DNA of 44,258 bases. Origin: an uncultured Flavobacterium sp. GTDB taxonomy: Bacteria > Bacteroidota > Bacteroidia > Flavobacteriales > Flavobacteriaceae. Shown in pieces: positions 1 to 9,564 of the stretch; position 1 is the stretch's first letter, and every line of letters starts with the position of its first letter. Position numbers and translations under genes: made by a program. Under the pieces are notes generated by a model that saw nothing but the letters and a program-made list of their open reading frames with translations, did no database searches and had not been told where the DNA came from. Where the stretch lies: positions 1-44,258 of the forward strand of contig CANQRD010000008.1 in the NCBI GenBank assembly GCA_947626185.1, in the 5' to 3' direction.

Positions 1-1
1 C

Positions 2-1345
2 TTATTTTGTTACTTTAATCGTATGATATAATTCTAATGCTTTACCATCTGTAAGCATAGAAACGAAATGACAAACACTCATTAATCGCTCATATAAACT
101 ATCTGTTTCTAAAAGATATCGTTCTGGTAAAAGTTTCAAAATTAAGCCATCATAATGACTATCTATGCCGTAATAGCGGTTATTAGCAGCTGATATAAAA
201 CGATCTAATAAAGTTTCTATAACCTGATACCCTATTATCTCCTTTTCAATTACTTCTTTACTTTGATAAACATTATTGATACTTACTGCTAAAATATCTT
301 TCATTTGAGCAATGTAAGAGCATTTTTCTGTAAGAGCAAATGGGTAATCCCCAGCCAAAATTCGCTCTTCATTTTCTATAAATAAACGAGTGACGTCTTC
401 TATTAAACTTCCGATAGCTAATGCTCGAAGATAGCTTACACGATCTTCTTTTGAGCTTAATTGCGAATATTTTTGAGTATTGATACTATTTTGAACGATC
501 ATAATTAGAAACTCTAATGCGTGCTCTTCTGGAATCCATCCTAAATTAATTCCATCTTCAAAATCAGTTATAGTATAACAAATATCATCAGCAGCTTCTA
601 CTAAATATGCCAATGGATGACGATAAAAAGCAGTTTCTACACGGTCATCTTTCATTATTAATCCCAACTCTGAAGCAACATCGATAAATGCATCTTTATC
701 TCCTTGAAAAAAACCGTATTTTTTATCAGAAATGTCTCTTGTTGGTTTTTTAGGCAAGCTTTCTTTCGGATATTTCATAAACGCGCCTAAAGTTGCATAA
801 GAAATGCGAAGTCCTCCTTCTATACCTGGTCGAGATTTTGTTAAAATTGAAAAACCATTAGCATTTCCTTCAAAATCAATTAAATCATGCCATTCTTTCT
901 CCGTTACTTTATCTTTAAACTCTATTCCTTTTCCTCTACTAAAAAAATCGCCAATAGCTTTTTCTCCAGAATGTCCAAAAGGTGGATTTCCAATATCATG
1001 CGCCAAAGAAGCTGCTGCAACAATAGCGCCAAAATCATTTACGGTATATCCGTATTCTTCTGCTAAATAAGTATATTTCTGCAATAATTTTTCACCAACA
1101 TTTCTTCCCAAAGAACGCCCAACAACCGACACTTCTAAACTATGTGTAAGTCTTGTATGAACGAAATCTGTTTTTGATAACGGAATTACTTGCGTTTTAT
1201 CTTGTAAACTACGAAAAGGTGATGAAAAAACGATGCGATCATAATCTACTTCAAAACCTATTCTTGTTTGACTTTCATCTAAACGATGTCTTACAAAAGT
1301 GTCTCCGAATTTCTTTAAAGACAGCAATTTTTCCCATTTCATCAT
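2..1345 (-). CDS. dgt: Deoxyguanosinetriphosphate triphosphohydrolase (dGTPase, HD superfamily)
   Basis: 447 aa ORF; N-terminal RIGFEVDYDRIVFSSPFRSLQDKTQV, HTRLTHSLEV and SLAHDIGNPPFGHSGEKAI HD motifs typical of dGTPase; complete, stop at 2-4. Confidence 0.93.
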   Translation of the reverse strand: MMKWEKLLSLKKFGDTFVRHRLDESQTRIGFEVDYDRIVFSSPFRSLQDKTQVIPLSKTDFVHTRLTHSLEVSVVGRSLGRNVGEKLLQKYTYLAEEYGYTVNDFGAIVAAASLAHDIGNPPFGHSGEKAIGDFFSRGKGIEFKDKVTEKEWHDLIDFEGNANGFSILTKSRPGIEGGLRISYATLGAFMKYPKESLPKKPTRDISDKKYGFFQGDKDAFIDVASELGLIMKDDRVETAFYRHPLAYLVEAADDICYTITDFEDGINLGWIPEEHALEFLIMIVQNSINTQKYSQLSSKEDRVSYLRALAIGSLIEDVTRLFIENEERILAGDYPFALTEKCSYIAQMKDILAVSINNVYQSKEVIEKEIIGYQVIETLLDRFISAANNRYYGIDSHYDGLILKLLPERYLLETDSLYERLMSVCHFVSMLTDGKALELYHTIKVTK

Positions 1346-1373
1346 ACGTAAAATCTTTTCCCTACAAAGGATA

Positions 1374-2072
1374 TTAATTTATTTGATTATCTAAAATATT
1401 ATCTTTTATTCTGCGAATTACATAATCTTTTACCTCAGCAAAAGACTTGTTATAAATGCGTTCTATATTGGTTGAAAACTCAGCAGGATATTTATTAAAA
1501 AGGTTGGTATAATAAGTATCTAGTGCTTGTTCATTTGGATTTTTATATTCTAATTTCAACTCAAATCGACGAGTTAATGCTTCATCAATCATGTCAATTT
1601 GATTAGTTGCTGCTATTAATATCGATTTTTGTGGAAGATAATCAATCAACTGCAAAATAGAATTAACTACTCGCTTCATTTCACTATTGTCATTATTATC
1701 AAAATTTCTAATTAAACCTAATGAATCAAATTCATCAAAAAACAATATAGAGCTTTCGTACTGTGCCTCCTTAAACAAGCTTTCTATATTCTTAGCCGTT
1801 TCGCCTAACTTTGAAGAAATAATAGACGATAAATTTACAATGATTAACTTCTTGTTTAAGTGTTTAGCAATCGCTTTTGCTGTCATAGTTTTACCGCAAC
1901 CCGTTTTTCCATAGAGCAATATTTTATTACTCAATGGCAAGTTATATTTCAATAAAATTTCTCGGTATTTATACTCCTTCAAAAAGCGATCAATTTCCTT
2001 TGCTACGTCTTCAGAAAAAATTACCTCTTCTAATTGAATATCGCTTCTATCTATATAATATAAAGAACTCAT
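1374..2072 (-). CDS. Single-domain AAA ATPase
   Basis: 232 aa; Walker A GKTGCGKT, Walker B SILFFDEFD, sensor AATNQIDMIDEALTRRFE; 28 bp upstream of dgt on the same strand. Confidence 0.88.
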   Translation of the reverse strand: MSSLYYIDRSDIQLEEVIFSEDVAKEIDRFLKEYKYREILLKYNLPLSNKILLYGKTGCGKTMTAKAIAKHLNKKLIIVNLSSIISSKLGETAKNIESLFKEAQYESSILFFDEFDSLGLIRNFDNNDNSEMKRVVNSILQLIDYLPQKSILIAATNQIDMIDEALTRRFELKLEYKNPNEQALDTYYTNLFNKYPAEFSTNIERIYNKSFAEVKDYVIRRIKDNILDNQIN

Positions 2073-2103
2073 ACACCTTAAACAAATGACTGATTAATGG
2101 ACG

Positions 2104-2111
2104 CAAATATA
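2104..2111 (-). promoter_or_regulatory. Candidate Bacteroidetes-type -7 element (TATATTTG) for the AAA-dgt operon
   Basis: Minus-strand TATATTTG matches the TAnnTTTG consensus ~32 nt upstream of the AAA start codon; -33 box only weakly recognisable. Confidence 0.4.
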
Positions 2112-2177
2112 AGTCAAAAACAATGGAACAACCTTTTAATGTATATTAAAAAAACGCTTTTTAAATTAATTATCTAG

Positions 2178-3080
2178 TTAGAACAAAGGTTTTCGTCCGT
2201 GTTTTGTAGGAACATCAAGCCCTTTATATAAAAGTAAAACTATTCCCATTCCAACATTAATAATTGGAATAAACGTAAGAAAAACCCACAAACTATTCCA
2301 ACCGATATCGTGTAATCTTCTGGAAGAGCACATCATAAACGCATAAATAGCCATTACATAACACAAAGAAATGAGTTTTTCTGTGTGTTCATTTCCGCTA
2401 AATTTAACTACACTTATGACCAAAAACAGAAATATAACAACTAATCTAATGAGATAATCTTTTCGTGAACTACGTCCAAATGGAGCAATAAAACCAACTC
2501 CCCAAGGCATAATATTTTCATATACTACTTCTTTTTCATTTTTAATTTCTTGGGCTGAAAAAGCCAACTCGCTTCCGTTTTTAAGTACGATTTTTTTTCT
2601 AGCTACGGTAGATGAATAGCTGTTTTTCACAACTATTTCAAATGTCAATTCTTTAGTATCCCATTTCTTTATCTTATAACGGATTTGTCCTTTTAAAACA
2701 TCCACATAGCCAAATGGAAAAATTTGAATATAATCGGCATTTTTACAATCCCATGTCAATAAAATATGATCTCCAACAAAATAAAAAGTCTGATTGCAAT
2801 AAAAGTCTACAATTCGAGGACTATAATCAGGTGCATAACTTTCTTGTTTATTAGTTGTGTAATTTGATTTTTTATTAATCAACAACTCATCGTAATACCT
2901 TCTTTTCTCTGGATTACCCAATACCTCATAAGCTTCTATTATTTCGTAAAACTTATTTAAATAAATGCTATTACCATTGTTTTTATCTGGATGATAAAGC
3001 TTAGATAAATGTCTAAATTTTCGTTTTATTTCCTCTTGAGAAGCAGATGGATTGATTTCTAATAGTTGATAATATCTCAT
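2178..3080 (-). CDS. J-domain protein with central Ig-like/beta region and C-terminal DUF805-like membrane domain
   Basis: N-terminal MRYYQLLEINPSASQEEIKRKFRHLSKLYHPDKNN (HPD motif); C-terminal hydrophobic segments with SSRRLHDIGWNSLWVFLTFIPIINVG typical of DUF805. Confidence 0.85.
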   Translation of the reverse strand: MRYYQLLEINPSASQEEIKRKFRHLSKLYHPDKNNGNSIYLNKFYEIIEAYEVLGNPEKRRYYDELLINKKSNYTTNKQESYAPDYSPRIVDFYCNQTFYFVGDHILLTWDCKNADYIQIFPFGYVDVLKGQIRYKIKKWDTKELTFEIVVKNSYSSTVARKKIVLKNGSELAFSAQEIKNEKEVVYENIMPWGVGFIAPFGRSSRKDYLIRLVVIFLFLVISVVKFSGNEHTEKLISLCYVMAIYAFMMCSSRRLHDIGWNSLWVFLTFIPIINVGMGIVLLLYKGLDVPTKHGRKPLF

Positions 3081-3151
3081 GAAAAAAGTGGTGTCTCTTA
3101 TTGGCTTTCACTGAGCAATATAATCAATAAAAACATCAACTTTATAAATAA

Positions 3152-3184
3152 AAAAAGGGCAAAGAAAATCTTTTGCCCTTTTTA
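3152..3184 (-). terminator. Rho-independent terminator after sucB
   Basis: AAAAAGGGCAAA...TTTTGCCCTTTTT hairpin with A/T tracts, just downstream of the sucB stop (bidirectional-looking). Confidence 0.75.
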
Positions 3185-3200
3185 ATTATTGTATTTATAA

Positions 3201-4421
3201 CTATAATTCTAATGCTTTTTTAGGATTGTTATCCATCAATAGTTCTGCTGGATTTTCTAAAGCTTCTTTAATAGCAACTAAAAATCCTACTGACTCACGT
3301 CCATCAATAATACGGTGATCGTAAGACAATGCAACGTACATCATTGGATGAATTTCAACTTTACCATCTACAGCAATTGGTCGCTCAATAATATTGTGCA
3401 TTCCTAAAATTGCAGATTGTGGAGGATTGATAATTGGCGTTGATAACATTGATCCAAATACTCCACCATTTGTAATGGTGAAAGTACCACCTGTCATTTC
3501 ATCAACAGTAATTTGTCCATCACGAGCTCTTAAAGCTAAACGTTTAATTTCTGCTTCAACACCTCTGAAAGATAATAACTCTGCATTTCTTACAACTGGT
3601 ACCATTAATCCTTTTGGACCTGATACTGCAATTGAAATATCACAGAAATCAAACTTAATTTGCTCTTGACCATCAATCATAGAGTTTACGTCTGGATATA
3701 GTTCTAATGCACGAGTAACAGCTTTAGTAAAGAAAGACATAAATCCTAAACTTACTCCATGTTTAGCTTTGAATGCATCTTTATATTCGCTTCTTAATTT
3801 ATTTACATTTGTTAAATTTACCTCGTTAAAAGTAGTCAGCATTGCAGTTGTGTTTTTAGCTTCTACTAAACGCTCAGCTACTTTACGACGCAACATAGAC
3901 ATTTTTTTACGCTCTTCTCCTCTTGGCCCACCTGTTGGAGTACCCATAGAAGCTTTAGCGTTTAAAGCATCTTCTTTAGTGATTCTACCATCTTTACCTG
4001 TACCCGTTACTGTTGCAGCACTGATATTTTTTTCTTCTAGAATCTTTTTAGCTGCTGGAGAAGCCGTTCCTGTTGCATAAGTAGTTGTAGCTACTGGTGC
4101 AGATTCTACTTTTGGAGCCTCTGCTTTTGGAGCTTCTTGAGCTGGCTTAGCTTCTGTTGCTACACCTCCTGCAGGTTTTGCAGCGCTCATATCGATTAAA
4201 CATACAACCTGACCTACTGCAACTGCATCACCCTCTTCTGCTTTTAAAGTGATAATACCACTTTCTTCAGCTGGTAATTCTAAAGTTGCTTTATCTGAAT
4301 CTACTTCAGCAATAGCTTGGTCTTTTTCAACGTAGTCTCCGTCTTTTACTAACCAAGTAGCGATTTCAACTTCAGTAATTGACTCTCCTGGCGAAGGAAC
4401 TTTCATTTCTAAGATGCTCAT
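3201..4421 (-). CDS. sucB: Dihydrolipoyllysine-residue succinyltransferase (E2 of 2-oxoglutarate dehydrogenase)
   Basis: 406 aa; lipoyl domain [16 protein letters not shown]3-binding domain, catalytic [18 protein letters not shown]; directly follows sucA. Confidence 0.96.
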   Translation of the reverse strand: MSILEMKVPSPGESITEVEIATWLVKDGDYVEKDQAIAEVDSDKATLELPAEESGIITLKAEEGDAVAVGQVVCLIDMSAAKPAGGVATEAKPAQEAPKAEAPKVESAPVATTTYATGTASPAAKKILEEKNISAATVTGTGKDGRITKEDALNAKASMGTPTGGPRGEERKKMSMLRRKVAERLVEAKNTTAMLTTFNEVNLTNVNKLRSEYKDAFKAKHGVSLGFMSFFTKAVTRALELYPDVNSMIDGQEQIKFDFCDISIAVSGPKGLMVPVVRNAELLSFRGVEAEIKRLALRARDGQITVDEMTGGTFTITNGGVFGSMLSTPIINPPQSAILGMHNIIERPIAVDGKVEIHPMMYVALSYDHRIIDGRESVGFLVAIKEALENPAELLMDNNPKKALEL

Positions 4422-4468
4422 CTCTATATTCTTTATTAAATATTGTTATGTAAAAATACTATTTTTTA

Positions 4469-7234
4469 TTATAAGTTTTTATTAAAAACCATTTCTATCG
4501 CGTTAGCATAGCGTTTTTTAGATCGTGTTGAACTTCCCGATGCTGGCGCACTATATGCTTTATTTCCTGCATAGCGCAATGGCTTCATATTGAAGTTCAT
4601 CAACATATATCCGTATGCCCCCATATTCTTAGGCTCTTCTTGTGCCCACACAAAATCATCTGCGTTTGGATAAGCAGCTATCACCTCTTTAATTTGTTCT
4701 ACTGGTAACGGGAATAATTGCTCTATACGTACAAAAGCAATATCTTCTCTTCCTAATTCTTCACGTTTAACAACTAAATCGTAATAGAATTTACCCGAAC
4801 AAAACACTAAAGATTTCACTTTAGTTTTATCTACAGCAACATCATCAATTACATACTGGAATTTTCCATCAGTAAATTCTTTGATTGAAGAAGTAGCTGC
4901 CGGAAGTCTTAATAAACTTTTTGGAGACATAACGATTAATGGTTTTCTAAATTTAGTAACCATTTGTCTTCTCATCATGTGGAAAAAGTTTGCTGGTGTA
5001 GTACAGTTAGCAACATACATATTATGTTCTGCACATAATTGTAAATATCTTTCTAAACGAGCTGATGAATGTTCTGCTCCTTGATTTTCATAACCATGAG
5101 GCAATAACATTACGATACCGTTTTGATTGCTCCATTTATCTTCAGCTGCAGAAATATATTGATCTAACATAATTTGTGCTCCGTTAGAGAAATCTCCAAA
5201 CTGTGCTTCCCAAATTGTCAATGCTTTAGGATTAGTTAATGCATATCCGTACTCAAATCCTAATACAGCATATTCTGCTAACAATGAATTGTAAATTCTA
5301 AATTGTCCTTTTTGATTTTTTAATTGATTTAAAAGAACAATCATCTCTTCCGTATCTTCTGTTTTTAAAACAGCATGACGATGTGAAAAAGTACCACGTT
5401 CAACATCTTGTCCTGACATACGTACATCAAAACCTTCTGTTAACAACGATCCATAAGCTAATAATTCACCCATTGCCCAATCTAGCTTATCTGTTTCAAA
5501 GAACATCTTTTCTCGATCTCCAATAAGTCTAGTTACTTTATTGATAAATTTTTTGCCTTCCGGTAATTTTGTGATCACTTCAGCAATATCTGTTAATTCT
5601 TCTTTTGACACTTTTGTGTCATAATCTATTAACATGGCTTTCTGATCTACTATTTTATAATCAGTCCAATTCTCTTTCATAAAAGTTCTGATCTTAACGA
5701 ACTCATTTAATCGAGAACTTTGTAAATCTTGCTCTAAAATATCTTTGTATTGTTGTTCTAATTCTTTAACGAATCCTTCATCAACAATTTTATCTTCTAA
5801 CAATCTAGCATTATAAATATTACGTGCATTTGGATGCTTAGCAATTAATTTATATAAAATTGGTTGAGTAAATTTAGGTTCATCACCTTCATTGTGTCCA
5901 TATTTACGATATCCTACAACATCGATAAACACATCTCTACCAAACTTCATTCTGTAATCTAAAGCAAATAAAAATGCTCTTACTGCTGCTTCTGTATCAT
6001 CAGCATTTACGTGCAATACTGGGCACGCTGTTACCTTAGCAATATCTGTAGAATACGTTGATGAGCGCCCATCTGTATAGTTTGTTGTAAAACCTACTTG
6101 ATTATTTAATACTACGTGAATAGTACCTCCTGTTTTATACCCTCTTAATTGTGCCATTTGTACAATTTCGTAAACAATTCCTTGTCCCGAAATAGCTGCA
6201 TCTCCATGCAATGCAATTGGCAACACTTTACTTGGTTCGTTTGCGTAAAGTGTATCTTGTTTTGCCCTAGCAATACCTTCTATTACCGCTCCAACTGTTT
6301 CTAAATGTGATGGGTTTGGTGTTAGGTTTACATGTATATCTTTTCCTGAGCGAGTTGTACGAGTAGATGATAATCCTAAGTGGTATTTTACGTCTCCATC
6401 AAATCCTTCTACAGCATCATAATCTTTACCATCAAATTCAGCAAAAATTTCTTGCGCGGGCTTTTTAAATACGTTTGCTAAAACATTTAATCGACCACGG
6501 TGAGCCATACCAACAACGATATCTTCCACCCCATTTTCTGCTGCTGCTTCAATTAAAAAGTCCATTGCAGGAATTGCTGCTTCCAAACCTTCTAATGAGA
6601 AACGCTTTTGTCCTACATATTTAGTATTTAAAAAGTTCTCAAAAGAAACTGCTTCAATTAATTTATGTAATATTTCTTTTTTATCTTCGTTTGAAAACTT
6701 TGCTTCTAGTCGTTCAAAATTTTCCTGAATCCAATTTACTTCATTTTCATCAGTTATATATTTATATTCAATCCCTAAAGTAGAACAGTAGATTTTATCT
6801 AATTGATCTAAAATTTGACTTAATGTAGAAGCTGGCAATTGAAGTGTTTTTGCTGCTTCAAAAGTTGTATTTAAATCAGCAGCGCTCAATCCGTATTTTT
6901 CTAAACTTAAATCTGGATGAACAACTCTTCTTTCTCTTAATGGATTTGTTTTTGTTAATAAATGACCATATGTTCTATATCCATCTATTAGGTTTAATAC
7001 CGCAAATTCCTTTTGAATTTTTTCAATTTTAGCCGAATCATTTACATTACTTTCTGCTGAGTATTCCTGAGACAATTGCTCTACAGGGCCACCACTAAAC
7101 TCATTTGCAAAATCAAAACCTTGAAAAAAAGCTCTCCAGCTTGGTTCTACGCTGTCTGGACTTTCTAAATATTGATCATACAAGTCTGCAAAAAAAGCAG
7201 TGTGTGCCGCGTTTAAAAAGGAAAATCTATCCAT
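4469..7234 (-). CDS. sucA: 2-oxoglutarate dehydrogenase E1 component
   Basis: 921 aa; N-terminal MDRFSFLNAAHTAFFADLYDQYLESPDSVEPSWRAFFQGF, GMAHRGRLNVLANV, HGDAAISGQGIVYE, QDVERGTFSHRHAVL. Confidence 0.97.
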   Translation of the reverse strand: MDRFSFLNAAHTAFFADLYDQYLESPDSVEPSWRAFFQGFDFANEFSGGPVEQLSQEYSAESNVNDSAKIEKIQKEFAVLNLIDGYRTYGHLLTKTNPLRERRVVHPDLSLEKYGLSAADLNTTFEAAKTLQLPASTLSQILDQLDKIYCSTLGIEYKYITDENEVNWIQENFERLEAKFSNEDKKEILHKLIEAVSFENFLNTKYVGQKRFSLEGLEAAIPAMDFLIEAAAENGVEDIVVGMAHRGRLNVLANVFKKPAQEIFAEFDGKDYDAVEGFDGDVKYHLGLSSTRTTRSGKDIHVNLTPNPSHLETVGAVIEGIARAKQDTLYANEPSKVLPIALHGDAAISGQGIVYEIVQMAQLRGYKTGGTIHVVLNNQVGFTTNYTDGRSSTYSTDIAKVTACPVLHVNADDTEAAVRAFLFALDYRMKFGRDVFIDVVGYRKYGHNEGDEPKFTQPILYKLIAKHPNARNIYNARLLEDKIVDEGFVKELEQQYKDILEQDLQSSRLNEFVKIRTFMKENWTDYKIVDQKAMLIDYDTKVSKEELTDIAEVITKLPEGKKFINKVTRLIGDREKMFFETDKLDWAMGELLAYGSLLTEGFDVRMSGQDVERGTFSHRHAVLKTEDTEEMIVLLNQLKNQKGQFRIYNSLLAEYAVLGFEYGYALTNPKALTIWEAQFGDFSNGAQIMLDQYISAAEDKWSNQNGIVMLLPHGYENQGAEHSSARLERYLQLCAEHNMYVANCTTPANFFHMMRRQMVTKFRKPLIVMSPKSLLRLPAATSSIKEFTDGKFQYVIDDVAVDKTKVKSLVFCSGKFYYDLVVKREELGREDIAFVRIEQLFPLPVEQIKEVIAAYPNADDFVWAQEEPKNMGAYGYMLMNFNMKPLRYAGNKAYSAPASGSSTRSKKRYANAIEMVFNKNL

Positions 7235-7349
7235 AATTTTCGTCTACTGACCTTTTGATTAATTTTATAACTACAAAAATACAACTCTTTGATTACAAAA
7301 GTATAAACTTTTTCTTATTTTTATCTCACAATAATTTCATAAAACACAA

Positions 7350-7931
7350 ATGAGTCGAATTAATTTCAAAAAAAACACCTCTTTTATTCTATATTCGTTT
7401 TTTTTACTATTCTATTTTTCAAATTTCGCACAAGAAAGCGGAAATTATACTAAAAATTACGATTCTGCCAAAAACTGGAGATTTGGCGGAGGGCTAGGAT
7501 TGAGCATTGGCAGTGGTTATACAAATGTTATGATAGCGCCAAGTGCTTTGTATGACATCAATCCGTACGTGAGTTTAGGAGTTGGATTACAAGGTAGTTA
7601 TATTAATAGCAAAAGCCGTTCGTTTTATATCAATTCTGTTTCTGAATACAACTCTTGGATTTATGGTGGAAGCTTAATTGCAATATCTAATCCAATTCCT
7701 GAATTACAGCTATCGGCAGAATTGGAACAATTGAGAGTAAATAACACATACACTTACAAGGATAGCGAATTATCAAAAGACACACATAACTTTTGGAATA
7801 CCGCTTTATTTTTAGGAGTAGGATATAACTCAGGACCAGTAACCGTTGGTGTTAGGTACAATGTTTTATACAATTCTAAAGACATGGTTTACGGCAGTCC
7901 GTTCATGCCATTTATTAGAGCATACTTTTAA
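7350..7931 (+). CDS. Secreted/outer-membrane beta-barrel-like protein, divergent from sucA
   Basis: 193 aa; N-terminal signal peptide (FILYSFFLLFYFSNFAQES), alternating Gly/aromatic strands ending FMPFIRAYF. Confidence 0.75.
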   Translation: MSRINFKKNTSFILYSFFLLFYFSNFAQESGNYTKNYDSAKNWRFGGGLGLSIGSGYTNVMIAPSALYDINPYVSLGVGLQGSYINSKSRSFYINSVSEYNSWIYGGSLIAISNPIPELQLSAELEQLRVNNTYTYKDSELSKDTHNFWNTALFLGVGYNSGPVTVGVRYNVLYNSKDMVYGSPFMPFIRAYF

Positions 7932-7936
7932 TAAAC

Positions 7937-7976
7937 AAAAAACTCTGGTTATTGATAAGCCAGAGTTTTTTTTATT
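7937..7976. terminator. Bidirectional terminator between convergent genes
   Basis: AAAAAACTCTGGttattgataagCCAGAGTTTTTTTT hairpin. Confidence 0.8.
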
Positions 7977-8319
7977 TTAACTGTTTTCTAAAATATATTT
8001 TTTGAAATTCTCTTTTTACAACTAAGTAAGTCAGCTGTTCTAAATAAGTTGAAATATCGGATTGATTAAGTAAAATGATGTCTTGTTCTGCTACGTCAAT
8101 TCTATATAACAATGGTGATATCTTACTAGGTGAATAGGAAATAATTCTGTCTAATTCTTTTTGTACCTCTTCTACCAACTCTGCAGTAGTTTGTCCAGTA
8201 AATTCAATATCGTCGCCAATACTATATCTAAAGTCTTTTGTTAATTGTTCTACCAAAAATTGAAAAAGCAAATTATTATCTGACAACTGATTGGTTAGAA
8301 AACTTACTGTATCATTCAT
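7972..8319 (-). CDS. Small hypothetical protein, co-oriented with polyprenyl synthetase
   Basis: 115 aa ORF starting 4 bp after the upstream polyprenyl synthetase gene; same strand. Confidence 0.7.
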   Translation of the reverse strand: MNDTVSFLTNQLSDNNLLFQFLVEQLTKDFRYSIGDDIEFTGQTTAELVEEVQKELDRIISYSPSKISPLLYRIDVAEQDIILLNQSDISTYLEQLTYLVVKREFQKIYFRKQLK

Positions 8320-8323
8320 CTTA

Positions 8324-9301
8324 TTATACTTTTCTATTCATTAATTCTTTACTGAATACTCTTAGTAATTCTTTTTTATCTTCTTTTATAGCTAAACCTT
8401 CTAGCACTTCGAGTGCTTTATTGGTATATTGTTCAATTAATAGCATTGAAGCTTTTTCTGAACCTGTTGCTACAAATAATTCTTTTACCTCATCAATTTT
8501 AGCAACTTCATTCTCGCAATTAGTTGTTGCATAATGAGCTAAGAGCTTTTCTTTTTGTTGCTCATCGGCTAATTCTAAAGCTTTTAAAAACAAGAATGTT
8601 TTTTTATTTTCCAGAATATCACCTCCTATTCGTTTTCCAAAAGTTGCTTCGTCTCCAAAAGCATCCAAATGATCGTCTAGCAACTGAAATGCAATTCCTA
8701 AATTCAAACCAAAATCATATAGTTTATTTCCGTTTTCTTCTGTTGTTTGTGCTACAATTGCTCCCATTTTTAAAGCAGCAGCTACTAGAACAGCTGTTTT
8801 AAACTTTATCATTTGAATATATTCTTCAATTTTTATTTGTTGAAGATCTTCAAAACAAATATCGTATTGTTGGCCTTCACAAACTTCAAGAGCCGTTTTA
8901 CTAAACAATTTTGCTAAATCTCTAAAAATTGTTGGCTCATAGTTCTCAAAATATTGATACGCTAAAATAAGCATAGCATCTCCTGATAAAATAGCTGTAT
9001 TTACATTCCATTTTTCATGAACGGTTTGCTTTCCTCTTCTCAAAGGAGCATCATCCATAATATCATCATGCATTAATGAAAAATTATGAAACAACTCAAT
9101 AGCCGTAGCAGCATAAATAGCTTTTTTAGGATCGGTATCAAACACGTCTGCGGCCATCAAAGTTAAAACAGGACGAATTTGTTTCCCCCCTAATGATAAG
9201 ATATAAGATATTGGTGTGTATAATTCTTTAGGAGTTCCTTCTAAGGAAATTGAATTAAGATAATCAGCGATTAAGCTTTTATATTTAGCTATTGATTGCA
9301 T
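8324..9301 (-). CDS. Polyprenyl synthetase (trans-isoprenyl diphosphate synthase)
   Basis: 325 aa; FARM-type LMHDDIMDDAPLRRGKQTVHEKW and second Asp-rich motif FQLLDDHLDAFGD. Confidence 0.95.
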   Translation of the reverse strand: MQSIAKYKSLIADYLNSISLEGTPKELYTPISYILSLGGKQIRPVLTLMAADVFDTDPKKAIYAATAIELFHNFSLMHDDIMDDAPLRRGKQTVHEKWNVNTAILSGDAMLILAYQYFENYEPTIFRDLAKLFSKTALEVCEGQQYDICFEDLQQIKIEEYIQMIKFKTAVLVAAALKMGAIVAQTTEENGNKLYDFGLNLGIAFQLLDDHLDAFGDEATFGKRIGGDILENKKTFLFLKALELADEQQKEKLLAHYATTNCENEVAKIDEVKELFVATGSEKASMLLIEQYTNKALEVLEGLAIKEDKKELLRVFSKELMNRKV

Positions 9302-9455
9302 TTAAAAATTATTTCAGTAATAAGTTCACTTTAAAAATCTGCTATTTTCTCATTAAAAACAACAGCTCTACAAATATCCTAAAAATAAGACAAGAAAAAG
9401 TGTTTTTTCAAGAAAATCTACTTTTTACAAAATAACCAATCACAATACTAAGACT

Positions 9456-9477
9456 AAAGTTTACGACCAGAAACTTT
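9456..9477. promoter_or_regulatory. Inverted repeat AAAGTTT-N8-AAACTTT, candidate TetR operator 1
   Basis: aaagtttacgaccagaaacttt in the intergenic region before the TetR/RND operon. Confidence 0.5.
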
Positions 9478-9508
9478 CAACATAGTTAAAGTTTTCATAA
9501 ATAGCAAT

Positions 9509-9532
9509 AAACTTTTAACACCTCAAAAGTTT
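9509..9532. promoter_or_regulatory. Inverted repeat AAACTTTT-N8-AAAAGTTT, candidate TetR operator 2
   Basis: aaacttttaacacctcaaaagttt, immediately upstream of the -7-like TACATTTG at 9539-9546. Confidence 0.55.
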
Positions 9533-9538
9533 CCGCCT

Positions 9539-9546
9539 TACATTTG
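9539..9546 (+). promoter_or_regulatory. Candidate -7 element TACATTTG of the TetR/RND operon
   Basis: Matches TAnnTTTG; 18 nt before the ATG at 9565. Confidence 0.45.
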
Positions 9547-9564
9547 TACTCAAATAAGAATAAA

